From Streptomyces rubradiris (GTDB taxonomy: Bacteria > Actinomycetota > Actinomycetes > Streptomycetales > Streptomycetaceae): DNA of 64,000 nt. Position 1 is the stretch's first letter; every line of letters starts with the position of its first letter. The position numbers were made by a program, and so were the translations under genes. The notes under the pieces are model-generated. The model worked only from the letters and a program-made list of their open reading frames with translations, ran no database searches and was not told the DNA's origin. The DNA lies in contig NZ_BNEA01000015.1 of assembly GCF_016860525.1 (NCBI RefSeq), positions 434,001 to 498,000 of the forward strand, in the 5' to 3' direction. Positions 8,180-16,470 of the stretch are shown piece after piece.

Positions 8180-8248
8180 GCGGCGGAAGCGCCCGGAGCC
8201 GAAGCAAAACCGTTGGGCCGCTCGGCTGCTCCAGGCGTGGACCGGCTC

Positions 8249-8350
8249 GTGGACACCTGCCTGGAGACCGAGCGTCTCACCCTGCGCCGTTTCCCTGCCG
8301 ATGACGCGGACCTGCCGATCGAGCTGGACAGCGGCCCTTCGGTGACGCGC
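8249..8350 (+). pseudogene. GNAT acetyltransferase, 5' fragment
   Basis: About 30 codons from a GTG at 8249 read VDTCLETERLTLRRFPADDADLP and continue IELDSGPSVTR, the characteristic N-terminal strand and loop of RimJ-type GNAT acetyltransferases (ETERLxLRxF-DD). After about 8350 the similarity stops in all frames, so acetyl-CoA-binding and catalytic parts are missing. A decayed gene remnant. Confidence 0.6.
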
Positions 8351-8803
8351 TGTCCGGCCAGCGGCAGTAGCTGCTCGCCGTCGGCAAGTCCTTCTCCGCT
8401 GACTCGGACGGGAGCCCTCGAAGACGGCTGGCCCCGTATTCATCCCAGCGTCGTCCCCGCGCCAACGGGGGTTGTCCACCGGCCGAGTTCAGCCCGACGC
8501 CCTGCCATGGGCCGTCACCACGCGAGCGGCAAGCTCCTGCGGGTTCTCCCCGCGCAGCGGGCCGCCCTGCGCCACCAGCGGTGCCAACTCGGCAGCGGCG
8601 GTTCCTATGTCGACGGCCCGGCCCTCGCGCACGCGCCCGCAGTCCGGCAGATCACCGAACGCACCACGGCCTTCGCCGGAAAAAGTACGGGAGACGGCGA
8701 GAGACAGTCCGGGTAAAGACGGGAGTGTCCGCAGGAGGGTGATGAGCGTGGAGGTCTGCCGCAACCTCGGGGTCTGCGGCCTTTCCCTCCTCCGTGGCCG
8801 TGT
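8351..8803. other. Gene debris, no intact gene recognised
   Basis: No complete gene is evident. A minus-strand frame 8489-8764 (91 codons from a TTG) has Ala/Leu/Glu-rich, protein-like composition near its end but no recognisable domain; it may be the tail of a degraded gene. The stretch also contains the single CRISPR-repeat-like palindrome described separately. Confidence 0.4.
8450..8478. repeat. Solitary type I-E CRISPR-repeat-like sequence
   Basis: The core CCCCGCGCCAACGGGG, flanked by GTCGT on the left and GTTGT on the right, closely resembles the stem-loop core of type I-E repeats. No second well-matched copy occurs at the expected ~61-bp spacing (the nearest partial match, CTCCCCGCGCAGCGGG near 8547, is poor), and there are no cas genes. 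It is either chance in G+C-rich DNA or a relic of one repeat. Confidence 0.2.
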
Positions 8804-9064
8804 TCAGTCGCCGGCTGCCGCGTGGGTGCGCAACGCCTCGGCCGCGGTGCGCAGTTGCTCCGCCGCCGTGGCGCAGGCGGCGGCCTGCCGTTCCAGCGTG
8901 GGCCGGCTCCACTCCGGGGCCGCCGGGCAGCCGGCGAGCGTGTCGGCGGTGGCCCGCAGCCGCCGGGCGTACTCGTCCATCAGCTCGGCGTCCGACCGCA
9001 ACGCCTCGGCGCGGTCGAGGAGTTCGGCGTCGTACGACGTGACGTCGGGGGACTCGGTCACCAT
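8804..9064 (-). CDS. Small helical protein of unknown function
   Basis: 86 residues, almost entirely predicted helix with heptad-like Leu/Ala spacing (YDAELLDRAEALRSDAELMDEYARRLRATADTL is one such stretch, described here by positions 11-44) and two Cys (C45, C64). Size and helicity recall WXG100-like or small coiled-coil partners, but there is no WXG motif. It starts 26 bp after the stop of the lipase-fusion gene, on the same strand, so it is probably co-transcribed with it. No function assigned. Confidence 0.6.
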   Translation of the reverse strand: MVTESPDVTSYDAELLDRAEALRSDAELMDEYARRLRATADTLAGCPAAPEWSRPTLERQAAACATAAEQLRTAAEALRTHAAAGD

Positions 9065-9090
9065 GGCGGGGCTCCCGTGGGGGTGGGGCG

Positions 9091-11259
9091 TCAGCGTGGC
9101 AGGACGGCGCCGGCGCTGCGGTGGAGCATGAACTGGGGGCAGGTGAGGACCAGTCGGGGGCGGGCCGTGGCGATGCCGAGCCGGCGCAGATGGCCGGCGA
9201 GGGGTTCGGCGGCCGGGGTGTCCAGCCGGAGCCGGATGCCACCGCCGCTGTGCAGCCGCAGCCCGCCGTGGGCCCGGACCAGGGTGCGGATGGTGCTCTC
9301 GCCCCGGCGCCCGTAGAGGATCCAGTCGGCCTCGGGGCAGCGGGCCCCGGGCCCGAGGCGGCCGTCGACGGCCAGGCCGAGCTCCGGGGCGCGGACGGCG
9401 AGGTCCCGGCCGGTCAGCCTGGCCTCGGCGCTCACCCGGACCGCGGGCTGGCCCCAGATCTCCCGGGCGACGACCCGCGCCTCCTCGCTGGTGACGGCGA
9501 GGGAGACGACGTAGCGGCCGGTGCGGCGCAGGTCGACCCGGCGCAGCAGGTCCAGGGCCACGTCATACGGGCGGGGCCGCCACAGGTCGTCCACCAGCAC
9601 GGAGAGGGAGATCTCGGTGTACGGGCCGATGGTGGTGCAGCGGTGCTCGTACAGCGACAGCACCGCCAGCGCCCGTCGGCCCAGCCGGCTCGGGGTCATC
9701 CAGGTGACGCCGGGCAGCAGTCCGCGGGCGGTGTCCGCGTCGACGGGGAAGCACAGGTGGGCGGCGGAGGAGTCGTAGTAGCGCACGGGCACGTCGACCG
9801 GGCCGGCCGTGGTGGGCAGCGAGGTGGTGGGCAGGGTGAGGAAGGGGTAGCCCTCGGGCGGGTTGGCGCGGTCCTTGAGCTGGTAGGCCTGGGTGCGCAC
9901 GACGGGGCCGCGGTAGGGGGCGAGGGCCTCGTCGACGCGTTGACGGGCCTCGGGGATGACGGTGCGCAGGTGCTCGATGTACTCGTGGAGCATGTGGCAC
10001 AGCGGGAACTCGTGGGTGGGCCCGGTGTAGTCGACCTCGTACCAGTTCGGGTGCGGGTCGAACGCGGAGCCCGCACCGCGGCCGTCGAGGACGGGCACGA
10101 TGTCGTGCTGGTTGGTGATGCTGGCGACCCAGGTGCGCGGGTCGGCGGGCTTCTTGGTGTCGACCGGCGAGCCGACGGCGACGACGTGGGTGACCCGGTA
10201 GGTGCGGCAGAACTCCTCGCTCTGGGCGAGGTTCATCACGGCGATCCCGCCCTCGCTGTGCCCGATCAGCGCGAGGTCGGCGCCGCGGGGGATGCCGTAG
10301 TCCCGCAGGGCGAGCAGGATCGCGCGGGTGTACGGCGAGTCGGGCATGAACAGGTTGCGCCAGGCGCCGACGAAGTCCTGCGGGGAGTCGGTGCGGGGGC
10401 GGCCCGGTGCCATGCCGGGCGCCTGGAGGACATAGCGGACCACGCCGTCCGGACCGCGCACGTTCTGCAGCAGGATTCGCCCGTTCGTGGAGAGCATCTC
10501 GATGTTGCGCAGGAAGCCGAGGAACGACCCTTTCGTGGCGATGACCTGCCGTTCCTGGTCGGTGAGGCCGACGGCCTCGGCGGCGCCCTCGCCCCGGTCC
10601 AGGCCCGCGAGGTGGGCGGCGCTGACGCCGTGCAGCGGGTCGGCGGACAGTTCGCGGCCGGTGGCCAGCGCCCAGCCCGTCTCGTCGTTGTGCGGGTCCT
10701 CGTCCAGCAGGGCGCGGATCGCGAGGAGTTCTGCCATCAGCGGGGCCAGCCCGGACAGCGCGCGCTGGGCCCCCTGGTCGCGGAACAGGGCGCGCAGGGA
10801 CCGTACGGCCGCCAGGTCCTTGTCGGTGGTCACGGCCTCGGTCAGCCGGCGCATGCCGGGATCGCGCACGAACTCCGGGTGGTCGACCAGCACGGCGGCG
10901 ATCCGCAGCCGCAGCGAGGTGACCGCCACCAGCGCGGCCAGGCTCTCCCGGCCCAGCACCTCGCCGGCGGTGCCGAGGACGTGGCCCACGCCCTTCGGCG
11001 CGGTGATCGCCGAGCCGCCGAGACCGTGTTTGTTGGTCAGGGCGCGCAGCAGGGCCCACTGGGCGGGCAGGCCGGTGCGCGGGCGGCGGCGCGCGGAGGC
11101 GGTCAGGGCCGGGGTGAACAGCGCGGTGCTGGTGCGCGCGGAGACCGCGCGGATGCCTTCGGCGACGTCCACCACCTCCCGCGCGCACCGGCGCAGCAGG
11201 TCCCTGGCGTCCCGGCCGTCCGGCGCGGGCCGTCCGGGTGCGGTGCCGTCCGCTCGCAT
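9091..11259 (-). CDS. Alpha/beta hydrolase (lipase-like) fused to an acetoacetate-decarboxylase-fold domain
   Basis: 722 residues in two parts. Residues about 1-460 hold a lipase-like alpha/beta hydrolase: nucleophile elbow LIGHSEGGIA (S335), a likely acid in NQHDIVP (D386) and His416 or His422 as base. Residues about 485-700 have the acetoacetate decarboxylase-like barrel pattern (VPVRYYDSSAAHLCFPVDADTA at the start, then EISLSVLVDD, REIWGQPAVRVSAEARLTGR). The position that usually supplies the Schiff-base Lys in true decarboxylases reads WGQPAV, so decarboxylation is doubtful. No signal peptide. The start at 11259 follows GAGGGAG; the frame is open much further upstream but overlaps the desaturase gene. 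Its divergent neighbour is an acyl-CoA desaturase, which suggests a lipid-related role. Confidence 0.8.
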   Translation of the reverse strand: MRADGTAPGRPAPDGRDARDLLRRCAREVVDVAEGIRAVSARTSTALFTPALTASARRRPRTGLPAQWALLRALTNKHGLGGSAITAPKGVGHVLGTAGEVLGRESLAALVAVTSLRLRIAAVLVDHPEFVRDPGMRRLTEAVTTDKDLAAVRSLRALFRDQGAQRALSGLAPLMAELLAIRALLDEDPHNDETGWALATGRELSADPLHGVSAAHLAGLDRGEGAAEAVGLTDQERQVIATKGSFLGFLRNIEMLSTNGRILLQNVRGPDGVVRYVLQAPGMAPGRPRTDSPQDFVGAWRNLFMPDSPYTRAILLALRDYGIPRGADLALIGHSEGGIAVMNLAQSEEFCRTYRVTHVVAVGSPVDTKKPADPRTWVASITNQHDIVPVLDGRGAGSAFDPHPNWYEVDYTGPTHEFPLCHMLHEYIEHLRTVIPEARQRVDEALAPYRGPVVRTQAYQLKDRANPPEGYPFLTLPTTSLPTTAGPVDVPVRYYDSSAAHLCFPVDADTARGLLPGVTWMTPSRLGRRALAVLSLYEHRCTTIGPYTEISLSVLVDDLWRPRPYDVALDLLRRVDLRRTGRYVVSLAVTSEEARVVAREIWGQPAVRVSAEARLTGRDLAVRAPELGLAVDGRLGPGARCPEADWILYGRRGESTIRTLVRAHGGLRLHSGGGIRLRLDTPAAEPLAGHLRRLGIATARPRLVLTCPQFMLHRSAGAVLPR

Positions 11260-11496
11260 CCGACGCTCCCTCGGCTCGGTGACATGGGGCGGAGCCGGGG
11301 CCGCGCCGGCGGGCGCGTCCCCGGCTCCCATGGTCGGCCAGCGGGACCGCGCCCGCACCTTCATCCATCCAGGTAGAGGATGCCCGCGCGGGCAGCGCCG
11401 CGCGCCGAGCCTGGTGCGCCGTGGCCACCGGGTCGGCGCATAATCGCCGCCCATGACCCCCTGCACCACCCCGTCCCGCCGCGCGGGAGACACACC

Positions 11497-12492
11497 GTGA
11501 CCGTGACCCCCGAACACCCTGAGGGCCCGCCCGCCCCGCTCCCCGACACCGTCCCGGTCGGTCTGCCGCTGCGCACCGGCTATCTGCTCACCCTCGTGGT
11601 GGGTCCGCTGGCCGTGCTGGCGCTGGTGCTGCCGGTCGCCCTGGCCGGCGGCTGGGGGCCGCGCTGGTACGACGCGGTCCTCGGCGCCGGCATGTACGCG
11701 CTGTCCATCATGGGCATCACCGCCGGCTTCCACCGGCACTTCACCCATCTGTCGTTCAAGGCGAAACGCCCGCTGCGGATCGCCCTCGGGGTGGCGGGCA
11801 GCCTCGCCATGGAGGGCCCGGTGACGATGTGGGTCGCCGAGCACCGGCGCCACCACCAGTACGCGGACCGGGCGGGCGACCCGCACTCGCCGTGGAAGTA
11901 CGGCACCACCCGGCGGGCGCTGCTGAAGGGGCTGTGGCACGCCCAGGTCGGCTGGTTCGCCTCCTCACCGGTCCGCTCCCACTACCCCCGTTACGCCCCC
12001 GACCTGCTCGCCGACCCGGACGTGCGCCGTCTGGACCGCTGCTATCCGCTGGCCATCGCGGTCTCGCTCGCGCTGCCGCCGGTCCTGGTCCTGGCGGTCA
12101 CCCAGGACCCGCGGTGCGCGCTGGTCACCTTCTTCTGGGCGAGCCTGGTGCGGTACGCGGTCGTGCACCACGTCACCTGGTCGGTCAACTCCGTGGCCCA
12201 CGCCTTCGGTCCGCGCCACTACCGCACCCGCGACCAGTCCCGGGACGTGTCCTGGGTGGCCCTGCTGACCTTCGGCGAGGGCTGGCACAACCTCCACCAC
12301 GCCGACCCCAACAGCGCCCGGCACGGCGGGCTGCGCGGCCAGCCGGACCTCACGGCGTGGCTGATCGCCCGGTTCGAGCGGTGGGGCTGGGCGTACGACG
12401 TGCGCTGGCCGGACCAGCGGCGGATCGCGGCCCGGCTGCACGAGGAAGCGGCCGGCCGCCGGGCGCCGCACCGTCAACTGCCCGGGAAATAG
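11497..12492 (+). CDS. Acyl-CoA (delta-9-type) fatty acid desaturase
   Basis: 331-residue membrane di-iron desaturase that inserts a double bond into acyl-CoA. The three histidine boxes are HRHFTH (79-84), EHRRHH (115-120) and WHNLHH (263-268), plus the conserved NSVAH. Hydrophobic segments at about 29-52, 58-75 and 183-203 fit the four-helix topology. The GTG start at 11497 has GGGAGA upstream. Its last 19 bp overlap the 3' end of the convergent DUF4239 gene. Divergence from the lipase fusion leaves a 237-bp shared upstream region (11260-11496). Confidence 0.93.
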   Translation: MTVTPEHPEGPPAPLPDTVPVGLPLRTGYLLTLVVGPLAVLALVLPVALAGGWGPRWYDAVLGAGMYALSIMGITAGFHRHFTHLSFKAKRPLRIALGVAGSLAMEGPVTMWVAEHRRHHQYADRAGDPHSPWKYGTTRRALLKGLWHAQVGWFASSPVRSHYPRYAPDLLADPDVRRLDRCYPLAIAVSLALPPVLVLAVTQDPRCALVTFFWASLVRYAVVHHVTWSVNSVAHAFGPRHYRTRDQSRDVSWVALLTFGEGWHNLHHADPNSARHGGLRGQPDLTAWLIARFERWGWAYDVRWPDQRRIAARLHEEAAGRRAPHRQLPGK

Positions 12493-13223
12493 CGGGAGAA
12501 CGCGGACGCGTCGACGGCGAACATGCCGTCGAAGGGCTCGTTCAGCCCGTAGACCAGCAACACGGTGAAGGTGATGAGCGCGGTCAGGCCCATCACCATC
12601 ACCACGTGGGTGACGCTGCGCCGTACGCCGAACATGAACATGAAGGCCACGGTCAGCAGCCCGCCGACGATCAGCCCGAACCACAGGACGGGTGACAGGG
12701 TCTCGCCGACATCCGCCTCCCGGCCGCGCCGGGCGTCGTCCAGCACGCTGAGCTGTGCCAGGGTCTCCTGGAGCGTGGCCTGCTGGGCGGGACTGGCGCC
12801 GACGGGGATCTGGCCCGCCGCCCTCAGGTCGTTCAGCAGGTCCCAGCCGCGCCGGTCCGGCGGCTGCCCGGCGACCATGACGGGCCACTCCTCGGACACC
12901 ACATGGTGCACGTACGCGTCGACGGCTTCCCTGGTGCGTTCACCCGCCGGAGCGGGCAGCCCGGCGGAGAGCAGCCGGATCTGGTGCGCGGCGCTCGCCT
13001 CCGCCTGCACATGGTCCTCCGCCGCGGACCGGGTCTCCCACACGGCCACCATCGACAGACCGAGCACGAGGGCGTAGAGCACGCTGACCATCATGGCGAT
13101 GTACTCGGCGACGTCCTCGCGGGGTTCCTCGTCCGGATCGGGCGGCCAGAAACGGTGCTGGAGCAGCACGGCGCCCGCGGCGACCACGGCGATCCCCAGA
13201 ACGACGGCGAAGGTCTCGATCAT
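12474..13223 (-). CDS. DUF4239 (bestrophin-like domain) membrane protein
   Basis: 249 residues. Transmembrane helices at about 4-22 and 43-62, a soluble helical loop (about 65-180), then paired hydrophobic helices at about 184-203 and 210-232. The pattern and motifs (EYIAMMVSVLYALVLGLSMVAVW; WFGLIVGG) match DUF4239, a family of unknown function annotated as bestrophin-like. The ATG at 13223 is preceded by AGGAG at ideal distance. The 3' end overlaps the desaturase by 19 bp in convergent orientation, so transcripts may interfere. Confidence 0.85.
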   Translation of the reverse strand: MIETFAVVLGIAVVAAGAVLLQHRFWPPDPDEEPREDVAEYIAMMVSVLYALVLGLSMVAVWETRSAAEDHVQAEASAAHQIRLLSAGLPAPAGERTREAVDAYVHHVVSEEWPVMVAGQPPDRRGWDLLNDLRAAGQIPVGASPAQQATLQETLAQLSVLDDARRGREADVGETLSPVLWFGLIVGGLLTVAFMFMFGVRRSVTHVVMVMGLTALITFTVLLVYGLNEPFDGMFAVDASAFSRYFPGS

Positions 13224-13306
13224 CGGCGCGGTCTCCTGTCGTCTCGATTCCATGTCCCGGCCCGGGAAGGGGGGCGGGGGCCGGGGTGATTGCCGGGGGT
13301 TGGGGG

Positions 13307-15805
13307 TTACTTGCCGATGCGCCGCGAGCCGAGCAGCGCGGCGGCGAGGGCGGCGGGGATCAGCAGCAGGAACAGCACGGCAAGCAGACCGAGCCCGGTC
13401 GGCCTGCCTCCAGGACGGATGAACCGGGACATGATGGAGGGGGCGGAGGGCGAGGGGGCGGGGGTGCGGGGGGTTGCGGTGAAGGGGGTGGTGGACTGAC
13501 CTCCGGTGGCTTGACCACCGGTGGACCGGCCTGCGGTGGCTTGGCCGCCGACCGCTTCGCCTCCGGTGGCTCGGCCTCCGGTTGCCTGGCCGCCGACCGC
13601 TTCGCCGCCGGTGGCTTGGCCTCCGGTCGCCTGACCGCCCGTGGCCTGGCCCCCGGTTGCCTGGCCCCCGGCTGCTTCGCCTCCGGTCGCCTGGCCGCCA
13701 GTGGCCTGACCGCCCGTCGTCCGGCCGCCGGTGGCCTGTCCCCCGGTGGCTTCTCCCCCGGTGGCTTGTCCTCCGGTTGCCTGACCGCCCGCGGCCCGGC
13801 CGCCGGTGGTCTGGCCCTGACCGGTGGTGGCGCCACCTTGACCGGCCGTGGCACCCGCCGCGGCTCCCGCGGTTCCTCCGCCGGCAGCTGCTCCCGCGCC
13901 ACCGGCAGCGGTCCCGCCACCACCGCCTGCCGCCGCCGCTCCCCCGGCCGCCGCAGCACCGGCACCGCCGGCAGCCGCCGCCCCTCCTGCCGCAGCGCCT
14001 GCGGCCGCGCCGGCACCGGCGGCAGCACCCGCGACTGCGCCGGCTGCCGCACCGGCACCCGCGGCGGCCCCGGCACCGGCAACTGCCCCGGCGGCGGCCC
14101 CGGCGCCAGCGGCTGCTGCCCCGGCGGCAGCGCCGGCACCGGCCACAGCGCCCACACCCGCACCCGCAGCGGCACCAACCCCCGCACCTGCGCCCCCGGC
14201 ACCCGCACCCGCCGCCGCGCCGACTCCTGCTCCCGCTCCCCCAGCACCGGCACCCGCCGCAGCACCAGCGCCGACGCCCGCACCCACGCCCGCCGCCACC
14301 CCGGCGCCCGCCGCGACACCGGCACCCGCCGCCGCACCGGCACCCGCAGCCACACCCGCGCCCGCCGCCGCACCGGCTGCCGCACCAACGCCCGCGCCGG
14401 CACCCGCGGCTGCCGCTCCGGCGGCGGCACCCGCACCCGCAGCCGCGCCCACACCGGCCCCGGCAGCAGCACCGACCCCCGCTCCCGCACCCCCGGCGCC
14501 AGCGGCGGCTCCCGCCACCGCGCCCGCAGGCCCCGCGACCGCGCCCACGCCGGGGGCGGGCACGGCCACACCCGGAGCGGGCGCGCCCGGCAGCGGCAGC
14601 GGCGGAGGCGGCGGGAAGACGGCACCGGGCGGAATGGGCAGCACCGGAGGCCCGGCGGGCGGCACCGGCCCGGCGGGTGGCACCGGCCCGGCGGGTGGCA
14701 CCGGCGGCGCGGGGGGCGGAACCGGCGCAGGGGGCGGTGGCAGCGGAGCGGGAGGCGGCGGGGCGGGGAGAGGCGGGGCCGGTGGAGGTACGGGGACGAA
14801 GGTCGGGGCGGGCGGTACGGGGGGCGGCGTCGGCGGTACCGGTGGTGGCGGGGGCAGTGGGGGTGGCGGGGGTGGCAGGGGCGGGGGCGGGTTCAGGGTG
14901 AACCCGCCGGTGGCCCACGCCTTGAGCTTCGGGGGCTTCTCCGGGCAGCCGTCGGGCCGGAGCGTGGTGAGCCGGTCGGTGCCCTTGACGTGCCCCTCGC
15001 TGAGGTACTCCCCCGGGGGCCGCTCGACGATCGCCACGCACCGCGCCGTGACGCCCGGTTCGAGGCTCGGGACGGTGTCGTCGCCCGTCGCGCAGACGAT
15101 GGCGGGGGGCTGGAGGACCGGGTCCATGAGCCGCAGGTCGTACACCGTGCGGTTGCCGGTGTTGGTCACGTCGTAGAAGACGGTGGCCCGGCCGAGGAGG
15201 AGGGCACCGTCCTCGGGGACTTCGCCGCCGGTCGTCACGGTCTCGGTCAGCGACAGCCGCCCGCCGACGCCCGCGTATCCGGAGCGGGCCGACGCCCGGG
15301 ACTCGTAGCCGAGGGAGGGAACCCGGCCGACGGCCGTGACGTCCGCGATCCAGGTGCCCGGGCGCGCGGTGGACCGCGCGGTGCAGGTCGCCGAGTCGAG
15401 GCCGCGGAGCATGCGGAGGTGATCACCGCCGCCGGGGCAGCGGATGACGGCGTCGGGCAGGCCCGGGTCGCTCACCCGGACGTCGTAGAGGTCGGCCCCG
15501 GTCCGGTTGATCAGGCGGTACGTCTTCACGAGCGGGTGTCCGACGCGGATGCCGGTCCGGGTCGCCGCCGTGCCGGGCCTGGTGTTGACGGTGACCTCCA
15601 GGGCGAGCCCGTGGGTGCCCGCGCCGTCGGCGACGGCGCGGTCCACCGCTCCGGCCGACACGGCCATGATCAGGGGCAGCACCGCGGGAAGCCGGGTCCC
15701 GACGGCCCGTCCACACCCGACCAACGATCCGATAAACACATAAATATGACTAACAGAGCGGTTCAGGGCGAGCTTGGGCCCACGCCGGTCACCGCACGTA
15801 AGCAC
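13307..15805 (-). CDS. Giant silk-like repetitive surface protein (DUF11-like head, Pro/Ala/Gly-rich stalk, C-terminal membrane anchor)
   Basis: Up to 832 residues. An N-terminal hydrophobic segment (about 36-53) likely serves as export signal. Two beta-sandwich DUF11/CARDB-like modules follow (about 68-160 and 165-285; FYDVTNTGNRTVYDL is a typical strand). Then come a proline tract (about 303-425), a long Ala/Gly/Val stalk dominated by AGAGVGAA units (about 430-640), and a stretch of GGQATGG-type heptads (about 640-775). The C terminus is a hydrophobic helix (LGLLAVLFLLLIPAALAAALL) with basic tail SRRIGK, a cell-wall/membrane anchor; no LPxTG-like sortase motif is evident. The start is uncertain: an AT-rich patch at 15725-15765 suggests the promoter lies inside the annotated 5' end, with GTG or TTG starts near 15735-15745. 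The role may be adhesion or wall spanning. Confidence 0.75.
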   Translation of the reverse strand: MLTCGDRRGPKLALNRSVSHIYVFIGSLVGCGRAVGTRLPAVLPLIMAVSAGAVDRAVADGAGTHGLALEVTVNTRPGTAATRTGIRVGHPLVKTYRLINRTGADLYDVRVSDPGLPDAVIRCPGGGDHLRMLRGLDSATCTARSTARPGTWIADVTAVGRVPSLGYESRASARSGYAGVGGRLSLTETVTTGGEVPEDGALLLGRATVFYDVTNTGNRTVYDLRLMDPVLQPPAIVCATGDDTVPSLEPGVTARCVAIVERPPGEYLSEGHVKGTDRLTTLRPDGCPEKPPKLKAWATGGFTLNPPPPLPPPPPPLPPPPPVPPTPPPVPPAPTFVPVPPPAPPLPAPPPPAPLPPPPAPVPPPAPPVPPAGPVPPAGPVPPAGPPVLPIPPGAVFPPPPPLPLPGAPAPGVAVPAPGVGAVAGPAGAVAGAAAGAGGAGAGVGAAAGAGVGAAAGAGAAAGAAAAGAGAGVGAAAGAAAGAGVAAGAGAAAGAGVAAGAGVAAGVGAGVGAGAAAGAGAGGAGAGVGAAAGAGAGGAGAGVGAAAGAGVGAVAGAGAAAGAAAAGAGAAAGAVAGAGAAAGAGAAAGAVAGAAAGAGAAAGAAAGGAAAAGGAGAAAAGGAAAAGGGGGTAAGGAGAAAGGGTAGAAAGATAGQGGATTGQGQTTGGRAAGGQATGGQATGGEATGGQATGGRTTGGQATGGQATGGEAAGGQATGGQATGGQATGGQATGGEAVGGQATGGRATGGEAVGGQATAGRSTGGQATGGQSTTPFTATPRTPAPSPSAPSIMSRFIRPGGRPTGLGLLAVLFLLLIPAALAAALLGSRRIGK
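13500..14890. repeat. Coding repeat tract of the silk-like protein
   Basis: The central part of the surface-protein gene is internally repetitive DNA. Positions 13500-13830 repeat a ~21-bp word (CCACCGG with GTGGCCTG variants) encoding GGQATGG. Positions 13850-14520 repeat GCCGGTGC/GCGGCACC-type codons for Ala-Gly-Val. Positions 14600-14890 are GGCGGC-rich on the plus strand and encode the proline tract. All units keep the frame, and the tract creates long spurious open frames on the other strand. Confidence 0.8.
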
Positions 15806-15914
15806 ACGAGGATCACTCCGGTGGCCGCGCGGAGGGAGCCTGCGCTTCCCCGGCCACGGCGCGGCGGGGGCCGGTGCCTCCCGGACCGCCGCCCGGCGCG
15901 GCCGGGGCCGCCGC

Positions 15915-16373
15915 TCAGTCGCCGGGCATCAGTCCCGCCGCGACCGTGGCGCCCAGTTCCCAGCACGCCTCGGTGTCGGCCTTGCCTGGCTCGCCGGTGA
16001 CGGTCACCGGCTCGGCCGCCCGGCGCCAGCCGAGGCCGGTGGTGACGGTCTCGACGGCGCGCACGGCACCGGTGACGTCGTTGCCGCCGTGGACGTAGTA
16101 GCCGAAGGGCCGGCCCCTGGTCCCGTCCAGGCAGGGGTAGTACACCTGGTCGAAGAAATGCTTGAGCGCGCCGGACATGTAGCCGAGGTTGGCGGGCGTG
16201 CCGAGCAGGTACCCGTCGGCTTCCAGCACGTCGGAGGCGGTGGCCGACAGGGCCGCCCGGCGTACGACGCGGACGCCCTCGATCTCCGGTGCGGTGGCAC
16301 CCGACACGGCGGCTTCGAACAGCGCCTGGCAGTTCGGGGACGGGGTGTGATGGACGATCAGCAGGGTAGGCAC
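15915..16373 (-). CDS. Flavodoxin / NAD(P)H-quinone reductase-like flavoprotein
   Basis: 152 residues with a flavodoxin-like fold. The first strand is TLLIVHHTPSPNCQALFEAA (phosphate-binding loop), then ADGYLLGTPANLGYMSGALK, the FMN-contacting loop of WrbA/iron-sulfur flavoproteins, then FGYYVHGGNDV. Likely an FMN-dependent reductase of quinones or nitro compounds. The GTG at 16373 is preferred (CAGGG at good spacing); an ATG at 16472 would overlap the divergent methyltransferase start. Confidence 0.8.
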   Translation of the reverse strand: MPTLLIVHHTPSPNCQALFEAAVSGATAPEIEGVRVVRRAALSATASDVLEADGYLLGTPANLGYMSGALKHFFDQVYYPCLDGTRGRPFGYYVHGGNDVTGAVRAVETVTTGLGWRRAAEPVTVTGEPGKADTEACWELGATVAAGLMPGD

Positions 16374-16470
16374 ACCCGGCACCCTGCCGTGCGTGCGCCG
16401 CGGGCGCAAACGGCGGGCGGCGCCGGGCGGCGCGAGGGACGCGTCCGCCGGGGTCGCGAGAGGAGTCGTC

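Noticed and set aside
8213..8716. A 167-codon gene starting with the GNAT-like segment
   Set aside because: Only the first ~35 codons look like a protein family; the remainder has no acetyl-CoA-binding motif.
9091..11940. 949-residue version of the lipase fusion
   Set aside because: The extra N-terminal 227 codons are antisense to the desaturase and lack protein-like character; a good RBS supports the start at 11259.
12474..15041. 855-codon minus-strand frame extending the DUF4239 gene through the repeat region
   Set aside because: The extension is Arg/Gly/Cys-rich shadow of the surface-protein repeats; AGGAG marks the DUF4239 start at 13223.
13286..16000. Very long plus-strand open frames (Ala/Pro-rich and Ser/Thr/Arg-rich) opposite the silk-like gene
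   Set aside because: Repeat DNA with a period divisible by three opens all frames. The minus strand alone has a signal segment, DUF11-like modules and a membrane anchor in order.
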